Shown: piece after piece, positions 42,787 through 54,379 of the stretch
How positions within the stretch are numbered: position 1 is the stretch's first letter
How the letters are laid out: the number at the start of each line of letters is the position of its first letter
DNA from: Apoda limacodes
Taxonomy: Eukaryota; Arthropoda; Insecta; Lepidoptera; Limacodidae
NCBI GenBank assembly: GCA_946406115.1
Contig: OX291545.1
Span: 11,484,001-11,548,000 of the forward strand
Reading direction: 5' to 3'
DNA length: 64,000 bases
The notes under the pieces: generated by a model
What the model was told of the DNA's origin: nothing
The model's input: the letters and a program-made list of their open reading frames with translations, nothing else
Database searches by the model: none
Position numbers and translations under genes: made by a program

Positions 42787-45700
42787 GAGGAAGGTGGGGA
42801 CCCTTCGTACGGTTTCCACATTTTATTTTTTTTATTTTTTATTTTTTCACGAATCAATCACCTGACAGCTTAAATTTATAGTTTAACTATCTGATATTCA
42901 TATAAAAAAATTACAGATGATTTCATCTGATGTTTCAACCATAATTATGATTTAAACAAAATCTGGAATATGTACGAATCTGCCCCAACAACGGGGCACC
43001 TATATACAGTCTTGGGGGCACCTTTGTACGCTGTGGGGTAGTTCCGTACGTGCATTTAAAACGACACATAGTATAAATCAAAATTATTTTATTAGCAATG
43101 AAATTAAACACAAAAATAAAGATTTCACTTCTATTAAACAAAAATAAAATATTTTTCTTATGATCAACAAAATTACATAGCTTTTCCTATGTAAAACAAA
43201 ACGTAAATGACTTTTCTTAAAATTAACGAAAATTAAATTACTTTCCTCTGACAATAAAACATAAAATTGCTTCATTTTCTACGTAAATTATTTATCTTAA
43301 ATTTAGAATCACTTTTTTTAATCTTTGGCGCGGATTAGCATTGCAAAAAGTTGTTGTTAATTAACAAGATAATAAAAACTATTGAACAGTAAAATTTGAA
43401 AAATTTACTGAAAAAGTGAAAAGTTTTGATGTTCTAGAAGTACAAACTGTTGGAGGCTTAGGTTCAGGAAGAATCATTTCAACATCAGTTATATAAACAG
43501 TATGAATATCTTCAACATTAGGGAAAACAAATGTCCACGAAAACCCTGGCTTCTTTCTTAGATAAGATACTTTAAATTCAGTCTGACTATAGTGACCGAC
43601 AACTTTTCCTACATAGTAAATAATACTTTTTTTCTTAGGGAACTTCACTAAAATAAATGAACCGTCTTTAATATTTGCTGGAATTACATCAACTGTTAAT
43701 TGACTTCTGTTCATTTCAAAATTTTCATGCTCAGTTTCATCTTCATCTGTGATAGAACTTGAACTCTCTTGAAAGCTTATATCAGATCCATCACAATCAG
43801 ATTCATCACTTTCTGTGTGTTTAGCTTTCTTGTTCTTCGTTTTTAAATTAAAATCAACTAAACTACGTTTCATTTGTCTTGCCCTAGCCCTTCTTTCCTG
43901 TTCTAGCTTTTTCAATTGTTTTTCATTGTGTCTCTCTTCAATTAGCGTTTTTTCGGGTGTGTCAGTATAAATACGTGATTTTCCTGGCCGTCGTCCTTTG
44001 TTTGTTTTATTACTTCTTACAGCAGTCGGATAGGGTCGAATTGCTTCTGGTGTCAAAACTGTCTTCAAAGGAGCTACTATTTGATGGATTGGTGAATTAT
44101 TCAAAGTATATGGTTCACAAGCATCTAAATTACACCTTTGTAGTTTATCATCATAAGTTATCAATGGTGAGTTAATAGTTTGTTCTGTAGATTCTCGCGG
44201 AATCTCCATGAAATCCTGTGTTCCAGAAGTAGCGGGTTGGCAGATATTAGAGACACTTGGCTGCGGAGTAGGTGCTGACAAATCTTCAACGATGTTTTGA
44301 GTAGGAGGCACATTTTCTAAGTTACCGGATCTATACACTTCAGTTGGAGCAAAATCTTCGTCACTAAAGGCTAATTCATTAAGAGGCCATATTCCGGGTT
44401 TGTTAAACCCGCTTGTGATATTTTTTGCGGTGAATGATTCGAAAAATGCAATTTTCACAAGCTTTGGAATATTGTAAATTGTCAATGCTTTGCCTGGGTT
44501 CGTTACATGCCAATTATTGAAAGCAATTTTCAACTTTGATTTAAATGGTGCAAAGACTCCCACATCAAGTGGTTGTAGGCGGTGAGAGGTATGTGGTGGA
44601 AAAGATAGGTAAATTATGCCATTTTCTTTGGCGTAGTTGATGGCTTCGAGAGAAACATGGCTTTCATGATTGTCACACAACAATAATATGGGGTTATCTT
44701 TTGTGCAGAGTGTGTGCTTCTGGATATGTTTTAAAACAGAGACGAATATATGGCTATTTATCCAGCCACTTTTATTTGCAGCGCCGAGACTTCCTTCGGG
44801 TGCTCCTTCGAGAAAATTATCTTTATAATGAACGCGTGGAAACACGAAAAGTGGAGGAACGGTATTTCCACTAGCAGATATAATGCCACCAAAAGTTACG
44901 AGCTCGCCTCTTTCAGCTGCTACAATTTGTCCGACTTGTTTTTGACATCTTGGAGCCAAGACTTTAGGAGTAGCTAGAACGGTAGATACACCTGATTCGT
45001 CGAAATTAAAGATTCTGTCAGCAGTTAATGGATGTCGCTCCAACACTGTCTTCAAGTTGGTATAAAACTCGGTAACCGCAGTTTTGTTAAACGCAAAAGT
45101 TCTGGCAGCGCTTGTGTTCTCGGGTTTGCGTAAACTGAGTTCCGGGTTTCTTCTGCGAAAACCATACATCCATTCTTTCCCAGCCATCTTATTTTCTTCC
45201 CACTTCGCTGGATATTTCAAACTCAAAGATTTGGCATACTCATATGCTAGCTTTCTTACTTGAATCGTCGTAAGTCCATAATGCATCTTACAACATTTGA
45301 TAATATAATCTTTTAACAGTGTTTCTTCTTCCTGAGAAAAGACTTGGAAACTTGTATATTTAGAGTCAAATGTACGGTTGCTTGACCCTTCAGCATCATT
45401 GCTATTCTTGTATTTTTTTACACGGCTTTCTAATGTTGACAATTTCAAATTATACTTGGCCGCAGCTTTCCTATATGACAATACTCCTTGCATAACATCC
45501 TGTATTGCTGACTGCATGGATTCTTCATCCACAGCTTGGGTACTTGTTCTTTTTGGTTTATAAGTCCGCACCATGTTTCTGTGAAAAAATAATAAGAAAT
45601 AAGTATTAAAATATGTATATATGTAGATCGGCCATAGCAAAACACAGGAAATTTAATGCAAAAATTAGCAATTAGCACACTAACACACTAAATCGTAGCT

Positions 45701-46133
45701 AACTACCAGTTGGGGCACATTCGTACGCGTTCAAACGTGCCTTTTCTGTTCTGTCCGAAAGTACCCCACTAACTAAATAACAACAAAATATAACCTCTTT
45801 TAATATTAATAGGAAAACGTCATAAATTAAGTATTGAAAACGTATCTTAAGTATATTTTGCTACTTACTGATAGTATACTCTACATGAAAACTTATTTTA
45901 ACTATGGTAACAATAGACAAAAACATTGATCAAAAAATTACTTACCAAGTGCGAAAACACGTTCGTGCCTGTCACTTCACTCTCACCGGTGCGAATGGCG
46001 CGATACTACGTTGACGTTAAGTTGGTACCTCGGCTCACGCACACATACAAATGCAAGACCGTACGTTGTTTCGTTCAAATTTTATTTTGACTGTATGAAT
46101 GTGCCCCGCGTACGAAGGGTCCCGACCTTCCCC
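42787..46133 (-). mobile_element. Pogo/Tigger-type DNA transposon in AMACR intron 1
   Basis: Inverted ends of about 25 bp match with a few differences: the left has GAGGAAGGTGGGGACCC then TTCGTACG (42787-42811), and the complement of the right has GGGGAAGGTCGGGACCC then TTCGTACG (46133-46109). TA follows the right end (46134-46135), and the left flank has TG-preceding-AT, so the TA duplication is incomplete or mutated. The element is 3347 bp and carries one long transposase frame. A 16-base motif present in the terminal repeat recurs several times inside both ends (see findings). Confidence 0.88.
43379..45574 (-). CDS. Pogo-type transposase, uninterrupted
   Basis: A 731-codon open frame from ATG at 45574-45572 (MVRTYKPKRTSTQAVDEE); an upstream in-frame ATG adds 22 hydrophobic residues and is less likely. 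On the - strand TTTTTTCACAG lies five bases before the ATG and may be an acceptor of a 5' intron. N-terminal HTH_Psq-like helix (SAIQDVMQGVLSYRKAAAKY), then a CENP-B-type DNA-binding region, then the DDE_1 core: Asp192 in FNFDESGVS, Asp301 in LLLCDNHESH and Asp337 in SHRLQPLDVGVFAPFK. The C-terminal half has Lys/Arg-rich (EQERRARARQMKRS) and acidic segments, then a domain at about 637-715 (DGSFILVKFPKKKSIIYYVG, ending TDVEMILPEP). The frame is whole, so this copy may be recent. It could encode an active transposase. Confidence 0.93.
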   Translation of the reverse strand: MVRTYKPKRTSTQAVDEESMQSAIQDVMQGVLSYRKAAAKYNLKLSTLESRVKKYKNSNDAEGSSNRTFDSKYTSFQVFSQEEETLLKDYIIKCCKMHYGLTTIQVRKLAYEYAKSLSLKYPAKWEENKMAGKEWMYGFRRRNPELSLRKPENTSAARTFAFNKTAVTEFYTNLKTVLERHPLTADRIFNFDESGVSTVLATPKVLAPRCQKQVGQIVAAERGELVTFGGIISASGNTVPPLFVFPRVHYKDNFLEGAPEGSLGAANKSGWINSHIFVSVLKHIQKHTLCTKDNPILLLCDNHESHVSLEAINYAKENGIIYLSFPPHTSHRLQPLDVGVFAPFKSKLKIAFNNWHVTNPGKALTIYNIPKLVKIAFFESFTAKNITSGFNKPGIWPLNELAFSDEDFAPTEVYRSGNLENVPPTQNIVEDLSAPTPQPSVSNICQPATSGTQDFMEIPRESTEQTINSPLITYDDKLQRCNLDACEPYTLNNSPIHQIVAPLKTVLTPEAIRPYPTAVRSNKTNKGRRPGKSRIYTDTPEKTLIEERHNEKQLKKLEQERRARARQMKRSLVDFNLKTKNKKAKHTESDESDCDGSDISFQESSSSITDEDETEHENFEMNRSQLTVDVIPANIKDGSFILVKFPKKKSIIYYVGKVVGHYSQTEFKVSYLRKKPGFSWTFVFPNVEDIHTVYITDVEMILPEPKPPTVCTSRTSKLFTFSVNFSNFTVQ

Positions 46134-46443
46134 TATACCTTTTATACCATGGTTCAAATCTCAATGATCTCTTCCTTTGTTTTTAATTATTAGTTAAGTG
46201 ATGGAAAAAGCGGTCAAGAGCGTTTTTTTAGACCACTTAATGTCAAGTGGCAAACAAGCTCACGGTCTGCTTGTTGTTAAGCATTTAGACTTAGTAACAA
46301 AATAAATCTAGAAATAGTGACCTTGATGATACCCATAATCGGTATTTTTTTTTTTAAAGGAGAATTCTTACTCTTATTCATTTAAGCTATCAATACCTCA
46401 TTTGCATTTATAAGGAAAAAAATAATGTTTATTTAATCAACAG

Positions 46444-47469
46444 ATACAACCCGAACCATTTGACGTATTGTCCAATGGGAAAAACTTGCTAGCAGTCAAC
46501 TTGAAGAGCAAAGAAGGAGTAGATATTGTAAGAAAATTGTGTGCCTCATCAGATGTTGTTTTGGACACGTATAGACCAGGAGTTTTGGAAAAAATAGGTC
46601 TAGGTCCAGATGACTTATGTAAGGATAATTCGGGGTTAATTTATGCTAGATTAACTGGATATGGTCAGTCTGGGTATTTTAAAGACAAAGCTGGACACGA
46701 TATTAATTATGCTGCAATGTCAGGTGTCCTTGCAGCTTTTCAGAAGGGTAAACAAATACCAACCATGCCACCTTTCTTGGCCGATTTCGCAGCAGGAGGT
46801 TTGTTATGCGCCTTTTCTATAATTTTAGCTCTATTTGAAAGGACTAATTCAGGAAAAGGACAAATTATTGATAGCAGCATGACAGAAGGTGTTGCTTATA
46901 TAGCGACATGGTTATTTAAGTCCAAAAAATTGCCTATCTGGTTAGGTCCACCAGGAACAAATATATTAGATGGTGGATTTCCATTTTACGGAACATATGA
47001 AACTAAAGATGGGAAATTAATGGCAGTAGGAGCGCTAGAACCTCAATTTTATCAAAATTTATTGTTAGGTTTGGAGTTACCAATAGAAGAATATGATCAA
47101 ACAAGCGACCCGGAAAAATGTAGAGAGGCATTCAAACAAACATTCCTAAAGAAAACTCAGGAAGAATGGAGTAAAATATTTGATGAAATAGATGCATGCG
47201 TGACACCTGTGCTAGATCCTGATTTAGTTGATAAACACGAGTGTCACAGAACTAGAAAATCATTTTACAAAGATGACCAAAATTTAGTTATACCTGAACC
47301 AGCACCTAAGTTGTCTCGCACACCTGGCTATTCATCTGGAAAACAGCCATTACCAATAACAGGGCAACACACAATTCAAATTTTGAAAGAACTAGGATAT
47401 AGTACAACGGAAATAAGTGCTTTAATAGAAAAGGGTCATGTTTATGCTAGTATCAAGTCAAATTTATAA
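46444..47469 (+). CDS. Amacr: Alpha-methylacyl-CoA racemase, main exon
   Basis: The acceptor ATCAACAG ends at 46443 and the exon continues in phase 0. It encodes 341 residues, giving a 377-residue protein (human about 382). Clear AMACR motifs: NLKSKEGVDIVRKLC, GLIYARLTGYGQSG, AGHDINYAAMSGVL (His about 121, one member of the catalytic acid/base pair), FLADFAAGG (Asp about 150, the other member), GKGQIIDSSMTEG and LDGGFPFYGTYETKDGK, with DACVTPVL near the end. The C-terminal residues KSNL could act as a weak peroxisomal signal (family KANL/KASL). The stop TAA at 47467-47469 is only six bases from the stop of convergent JMJD4. No defect seen. Confidence 0.95.
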   Translation: MQPEPFDVLSNGKNLLAVNLKSKEGVDIVRKLCASSDVVLDTYRPGVLEKIGLGPDDLCKDNSGLIYARLTGYGQSGYFKDKAGHDINYAAMSGVLAAFQKGKQIPTMPPFLADFAAGGLLCAFSIILALFERTNSGKGQIIDSSMTEGVAYIATWLFKSKKLPIWLGPPGTNILDGGFPFYGTYETKDGKLMAVGALEPQFYQNLLLGLELPIEEYDQTSDPEKCREAFKQTFLKKTQEEWSKIFDEIDACVTPVLDPDLVDKHECHRTRKSFYKDDQNLVIPEPAPKLSRTPGYSSGKQPLPITGQHTIQILKELGYSTTEISALIEKGHVYASIKSNL

Positions 47470-47475
47470 ACACGT

Positions 47476-48148
47476 CTAGAAACTAGTTTTAATATTTGTA
47501 AGTATTTGGGATATGGAATTTTGTACATCGATAAGTTCTTCTTTTAATAGCAAGGTTTTATTTACAAATAGAGGATGATCGCGAAGGAAACCAATTATCT
47601 TCGATATATTCAGTAAGTCAAAAATAATGTGATTTTTTCCTATTAAAAAATTTAAATCAGTCAAATTGTTCTCTTGTTTTAATTGACGAATCCTTTTCTT
47701 GCCAATATACGAAAGAAAATCAGCAAATAGTATGAAATCCATGCCAAACAATGATTTTAATATAAGTTGACACTGAGTACCAAATTCTGGAGAATCTTTA
47801 TACTGTTCAATTTCGTGTTCCACTGACAATAAGCTTTTTTGTATTGCGGACCATACAAATTGTATGTTGCATGCATTTATCCAATTATGGTTAATAGATA
47901 TTGTGTCAACTAAATTCACAACTTGATGATGCCAACCCGAAGGGACAAATATAGCTTCGCCCTTTTCTTGAACAATTTCAAAATATTTTACTTGATTAAA
48001 TTTCTCGGGGCTAAAAAGGACCGGTAGATTTCCTAATGAGTCTTTGAGCTTCTCTTCTTCTCCCGGAGGAAATAAAATCCATTTTTTTCTTCCAACAACA
48101 TTAACAGACCAACTGTATGCACAGTACACATCTACATGTAGGGGTGTC
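47476..48148 (-). CDS. Jmjd4: JMJD4 (JmjC lysyl hydroxylase), C-terminal exon
   Basis: The acceptor on the - strand (CCATTACAG) ends at 48149; the first base completes the Trp codon split by the intron. The exon encodes 223 further residues: TPLHVDVYCAYSWSVNVVGR contains the HxD iron-binding pair, then KKWILFPPGEEEKL, IFVPSGWHHQVVNL with the distal iron-binding His, and ISINHNWINACN. A helical C-terminal region follows. JMJD4 family enzymes use Fe(II) and 2-oxoglutarate; human JMJD4 hydroxylates a lysine in the NIKS motif of release factor eRF1. Stop TAG at 47478-47476. Total length about 388 residues, against 417 in human. Confidence 0.93.
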
Positions 48149-50253
48149 CTGTAATGGAAATGTTTATTTGTTAAATAAATAAATACAGTAAACATCTGCG
48201 AGTACAAAGTATATGTCATCAAAAACACCTTAAAAAAGGAATACATAGTTGTTGGTAGTCGTTGAGTTTGTGGCATTTAGCTAAATTCTTAGACTACTTA
48301 GTCGTGTGACAAGGATAGTTTCTTAGCACAACTTTTCTGCAGGTTTTCCTTGACCTGCCGTCGGATGTCAGTAGACAGTTTTACCCATTTTACTGCAAAT
48401 TTTCAAGATTCTGCTTGAAAGCGAAGAAAACACGTAGCTCATTGTTCTATCAGTATGACTGCTTTAGAGGCTTAGTTAATTTCTAAAGTTGTATTAATTT
48501 TGTGAAGATAATTGACACCTATATAATATAATATAATATACCGCATCAAAATCCGTCTAGTAGTTTCTTGGGAACACATCTATTGCAGCGCTCTTTGGTG
48601 GCCTATAATAGCCATATAACATGACGAAGAACGTGATACATATGTAATATAAGAAACTGCATCAAAACCGGCTCAGTAGTTTTTATGAAACACATTCACT
48701 TGGCGCCCCCTGATAGCCTCTACCCATAAAACATGTATTAGAATCTCCTCTGAAGTGGTTTTTAAGATATGTAAGATCAGTCCAGTTAAAACAGGATAAA
48801 AATTCTGTTCTGAAAAAAAAAAAAAAATAATAATATATGTATTTGTATCCGTTGTCTGGTATCCATAACACAAGCTTTGCTTACTTTGGAGCCAGACGAG
48901 CGCTGTGTGTAATGTCCGAATATATATTTTTAATGTTTTAATTATAAATATAGCAATACACTAAAAAAAAAATTCCATATCCACACACTTAACTCAAGAT
49001 TTGGTAAAAATTGCACTAAGGCTGTCACTAAGTGGAGCGATAGCAATTGCGCTCCTATGAAACGAATTTCAGTACAGAGACTTAGAGCTAAAATCAACGA
49101 GTGTGAAATCGAAAGTTCGACAGTCTCACACGTGAAACACCAGATTTTGTATGAAAAATTTGCAAAATGTGGAGCGCCGCTACTGGGGTAGGTATGTAAA
49201 GAAAAATACTGTTGCGAGCTTGACCTCCGCCTTCGGTTCGGTTGGCGCGCTGTTGCCGCTCTTATCACAACAATGTTTTTAGTTAGTGCGTGCAAGTTTT
49301 TGATTAACATATTAAGTAAGTACATACCTACATAAACAGTTTGTACATGTCTAATAAGTAAAGCAAGATAAAATGTGATTATTGTGATGTGATTAAACAG
49401 TGCGCAAAGATTTTAGTAATTCAGCTTGATATATGGGCAAAAGGTACAATGCAAACATACCTACACGCGGGACGCGTGATTGCAAATCTAAATAGGCGAA
49501 TGAATTTTAGTTATAAATAGAATAATTAAACGGTTAGCAATTTATCTTCTTTTTAGTGAACACCTATTAAAAATTTTCACGAGCCGCTCCTGGTCTCATG
49601 TACCCAGTAATTATATCTTATGAAGTGAATTTGTTAAAAAAAGTTTTGATAAATACATCCTGTTCAACTGGAATTGTTATCAATACGTAATATCGGATCA
49701 TCTTACAAGTTATTGTACTTTTTGAACAACATTGGCTTGGGAAGTGGTCGTTAGGTATAATAAAATGTAACATTAAAAAATAAGAATGTCATAAAACACT
49801 AAAGGGTTAAAAGTTGTAAATGTTTTTTAATCACTGTCACTCATTGGTAACGGCATGACACCTTCTTCATTATTTTGAATTGGCATAAACTTGAGCCAAA
49901 AGTTTCGACTTTGAGAACTTAAGTGCGTGATTGTACCTCAGGGCCTGTGTTGCCCTTCGCGTCGCACCGCATTTCCCACCTCAATGGATCCGAAAATTTG
50001 TTACGGCGAATGGTTCAACTTACGTGGCGCAACTTTATACCCTTATTTGCGTTTTCATTACTCGCGGGTGAAAAAATTGCAACCCAGTTCCTGTATTCTC
50101 TATTATACATGAACCTTGTCCTTACGAACCCGTCTTTCTTTTGTTCTGAACCCTCGCTATGAGCACTTAGCCGGTGCAAAAGTGGAGGGGTATCTCCCAT
50201 ACCTCTCAGTGTTTAAAAGTTGTTTTTGAGAAAAATGTTGAGAATAAGAAATA

Positions 50254-50676
50254 CCGGGCAAGTGCGAGCGTGGCTCGCGTACCGAGGGTTCCGTACAAAC
50301 TTATTTTATAATCAGTTGAACAGGTTTATGATAAGATCAGTATTTGGATTTTTTTCTATATAAGTGATGTAACATCTTGCTTCTTACCAAATTATATGAT
50401 TCTAGGTCAACGGGAAGTACTACATAGGTTTTGATTTATTTGTCAGAATATGCAACAAAAATTACCGTGTTTTGCCCGTATTTTTTTATTGCGTTAACTT
50501 AGAAGCTTGATTTTTTTACAGCTTCGAGGGACCGTAAACCTTAGTATTTGATATTCATTTTAACTTAAAGCCTTCACGCGGTCCTGAGAAAAAGGGTCTT
50601 GACAGGCTGACAGACAGGCGGACAACAAAGTGATCCTATAAGGGTTCCTTTTTTCCTTTTGAGGTACAGAACCCAA
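50254..50676 (+). repeat. Interspersed repeat, near complete copy with end hairpins
   Basis: Starts CCGGGCAAGTGCGAGCGTGG, then GGCTCGCGTACCGAGGGTTC. It ends GACAGGCTGACAGACAGGCG, GACAACAAAGTGATCC and the hairpin AGGGTTCC...AGAACCC (50641-50675). The same head occurs at 57761-57805 (GGTAAAGTGCGAGTCAGACT, GTGGGTTCCGTACC). It belongs with the hairpin-ended repeats at 38279 and 39538. Non-coding; possibly a SINE- or Helitron-like element, class uncertain. Confidence 0.65.
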
Positions 50677-53600
50677 AACAGTCAAAAATACACACGAACA
50701 AGCTCTTACCATAGGCACGCGTTTTATAACACATTGTTAACATACTTAATAATAATAAAAATCAAGCAACACATATGTGTATACCGCGCCCATGAAAGTA
50801 AATGTACCTACTGGACAGCAAAATCGCCTGATATTTTGCTGGGATTAAAACAATACAATTAAAAATAAGATACAAACATCACGGATATTATTAATTTTAG
50901 TGACTCCTTTCTTTCCTCAATTCAGGCAAGGTGTTGAAACTTCAATTCCTAATTTTAATTCAAAGACTACGCGCAGTTGTTGAACGCACTATAAACTTTT
51001 TTTTATTTCAACAACAATTCCAATGCGGTAACCCTGCCGGACAGCTCTCGAATGACCATGTGAAGACATAAGTCAGTCAGGAGGGTTTCTCCCCAGACTC
51101 GCACACATTACCTCACGATTATTCTGTCTGGACGCCTTTGATGACAGACCGCATGAATGTAGTAAATGCTTGGGTTATTATGTTACAGTTGGGGGAGTAG
51201 ACAGATGAAGTAATTCTAAAAATTATGAGCGTTTGTATATATAGTTATATAAAAAAGGCAGCTATATTGACAAATAATAAAAGAAATGCGAGTTCACTTC
51301 TTAATTTCAAAAAAAAGAAATATTAATTAAGAAATTATAATCTCATTTAATCGTTGATTTTGAATATTTTTTGTTTATGTATATTATTCGTACTTACTTG
51401 GTCTTTAAGAATGTTTTTAAACAATAGACACTCTTAATAGAAGCGCATAATTAAAGTGGGTCTCGGGAAATGGCAGAATGCAAACAGCTGAAACTGTATA
51501 TTTTGGAAGTCATTGGGAGTGTTGTCCAGTGAATATTATTGGTCTACCATTTAAAAAAAAACTTGTATAACAGGATAGGTTATAGTAGTAGTGCCCTGTT
51601 ACCGAATGCACCGGCTAGGTGCTCAGAAGGAGAAGAAAAGATAGAGGGAGTTCAGAGGTCGGTAAAGAAACACTTTTCAAGCGTAAGGCAGGTTTTATTA
51701 GTATACTCTTTCAATGTTATTTCAACAAGCTTTAATAAACACAATTCTCTTAATCACGTAAGGTGATTCTAAACCCTTAAATAACTCTATCGAAACTATT
51801 TATTAACAATGGTATAGACTACCTTACTAGATAGAACGACTAGAGACGCAAGCCTGCCTACTCAGATTTCAATGTGTATATTTACTATATTTATTTAGGG
51901 ATCGAATACAATAAGTAGTCTTAGGCCTAGAGCCCGATCAGGAGTCTTGCACGTCGTTGCCACCCCGCAGGTCTCCGCCGCCGAAGTAGGAAGACGTAGG
52001 TACTAATATTGCTAATATAATCTACAATCTAAAAAAAAATAAAAAAAAATGTGTAGACTAAAGCCTTGTAAACATCACGACTTGACTAGGGCCATAATTG
52101 AAAAATCCATCTGTACAGAGTGTAACGGAAATGCCCCAAATCCCTAAAGGGGGCAAGAGTGCACCTACTCAGCAATCACTATTCAAAGTTTCACGCTGAA
52201 AATCGGCATTTCAGTTTTTCATACTAATTTTATAAAATAATTTTATGTTTCTGACTTGACCATAAAGTTTAATAAACTTTTGAATATGCTACCCGCTAAT
52301 TTATGAGAATCTAGTACTTTTGAATTCGTTAGACTCCAGTTAAATAATTATCTACCTACAACGTGTACGCTCCTGTCGTTTATGTGTTCCTGGTACTTTT
52401 TTCGGCGTAGAAACGTGGATTTGTGCGACGTTACGCAGAAATAAAACAGGATGGCTAAAAGCTACCTACTTAACTAAAAAGCTTCAGCAGCAGCTTACGT
52501 CTTTAATTCACTAAACTTTTTCACAAAGCACTGCATTAAAAAATTTCAGTTTAAACAACAAAGGTTCAATGACATAGGTATATTCACTAACACTTCTTTT
52601 TCAAACATTAACTACCTATGTAGGTACCTATCTTAATTCACAAAAATGATTCAAAGTAACCTTCACTTACTAAAACACTGAATTAAAACCCTATTTAACT
52701 TCCCATTTTAAAAATTAGCTAGGTACGTACGCACGTACGTTTTCACAAAAGCGGTTCACAGTGAACTGAACACTAAACAAAAAAAAAACTTTTGAGTATT
52801 TTAACTTCTATTTAAAACATTTGCTTTCTTACGTAGGTACGTAACATTGACAAAAATGATTCAAAGTTGCCTCCATTGTTGTTAACAAAGAGACGCGCTG
52901 CAACACACATTTCGTAGCATTTCCACTGTTATGAAGTTAAACGCGACTGTTATCCTCTTCTTAACACCGTAAAAGTAGCATGTGCCAGCCACAGCACAGC
53001 CGCAGCACAGATAATAGTATTTGTAGCCGCAGTGACATGCTTCTGCAGGCATCATATGACGGAAACCTTTGATGCTTGCGATGGTCTCCCGTTGATAAAA
53101 CGCTCTACATACATATCTTGCCCTTGACTTAAATCGTTATTTTCAAAGACTCCAACACACAGAATTATCTTGTTGTATTTGCTAATGAAATTCACCCATT
53201 TTATTAAAAAAAAAACTTAAATAACGAATTTCACTCATTTAATTTAAAAAAAAACAATGACGCCGCGTCAAGTCGCGTGCCGACTGAAGATTTTGATCGA
53301 TAGATACAGTGAATGTAGTATGTAGGTACAGGATCTATTGTCCAGATTGTGCTATTACTTTTTAAACTAAAAAGTATTGCCATACAGAGTTTTTTTTTGT
53401 ACCATCTGTAGATAAGACAATGCGATAGAATTAGTATCATCCTGATGTGCTTCAATACAGATTGTATACCTACTTGTTAGTTGATTATCAAAGTATTGTA
53501 TAATTACTTTTAATAATAATAATTAAGAATCTTGCCTGCTCTTTTCGGCACAAATTCACGTTGTTAAATAGATTGTATCGACGATTCAAAAGTGTTCTCA

Positions 53601-54379
53601 GCAACCTACTAATTCAAATAATTATTATTTGATTGGATCCCTGGATATGTCATTAAAAGTAGGTATTATTTTTTGTAGCGCGGTTAGTAGGTAGGTATTC
53701 TGTTATCTGTGCCGACTCTACACAGGTAACAAAATCCTATCCTAGGTACTCCGAGGGGCTTAAGTTTGTTTTCTTTATCATCATCTATTTATTTTAACAA
53801 ATCATGATTACGATCGACAGGCAAAAGTTATTTAATAAGATTTACCTGAAAATGAATGTGTGAATACAAGCGTAAACGGGAACGTGACATTATAGTTGTT
53901 TCATTTTTTGTAATACGACTATTAAAAACTAAGAAGTAGCTATTACTTATTTTGCAAAAATTACAAAGTGAAATTCTTGTGATAACTAATAGTGATCATA
54001 ATTCCCAATTTTATGGTAGTTTTGCCGAGAATTCCCAAACAACCCAGGCTCCAGGTGGGCGTTCGCCATATATTGACGTCGTAGAGCAAATTATTAGCGC
54101 GATATCTTCATTCCGAAAATTGGGGTACCGTTTTGTTTATCAACTTTGTCCGAAATGCTAACAGTGTTCTATGAAATCCTGGTACATGGAATTTAGAATC
54201 TCACATTAAAAACGTCTGCTATGACAATTTTAATGAACTCAATTGCCCTAATAGCTTAGGTGTAATGGGTACAAAATTATGAGATATGATCCAGTAGAAA
54301 TTATTATATTATTTCACTCAAAACGTTATACAAGAGCCTTCTGTTTTTTTTTAATTAAAATTTTAATTACTTAATTTTT

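Larger units (their letters stand above)
42680..46443 (+). other. AMACR intron 1
   Basis: A 3764-base phase-0 intron almost entirely made of a pogo-type transposon (42787-46133). Outside the transposon about 106 bases remain on the left and 310 on the right, so the intron was probably about 420 bases before insertion. Confidence 0.85.

Noticed and set aside
45575..45640. 22-residue hydrophobic N-terminal extension of the pogo transposase as a signal peptide
   Set aside because: A nuclear transposase should not carry one, and an acceptor-like tract lies directly upstream of the inner ATG.
49923..50162. 79-codon frame with a hydrophobic stretch in the JMJD4 intron
   Set aside because: No homology recognised, overlapping alternative frames of similar length and no splice or promoter support.
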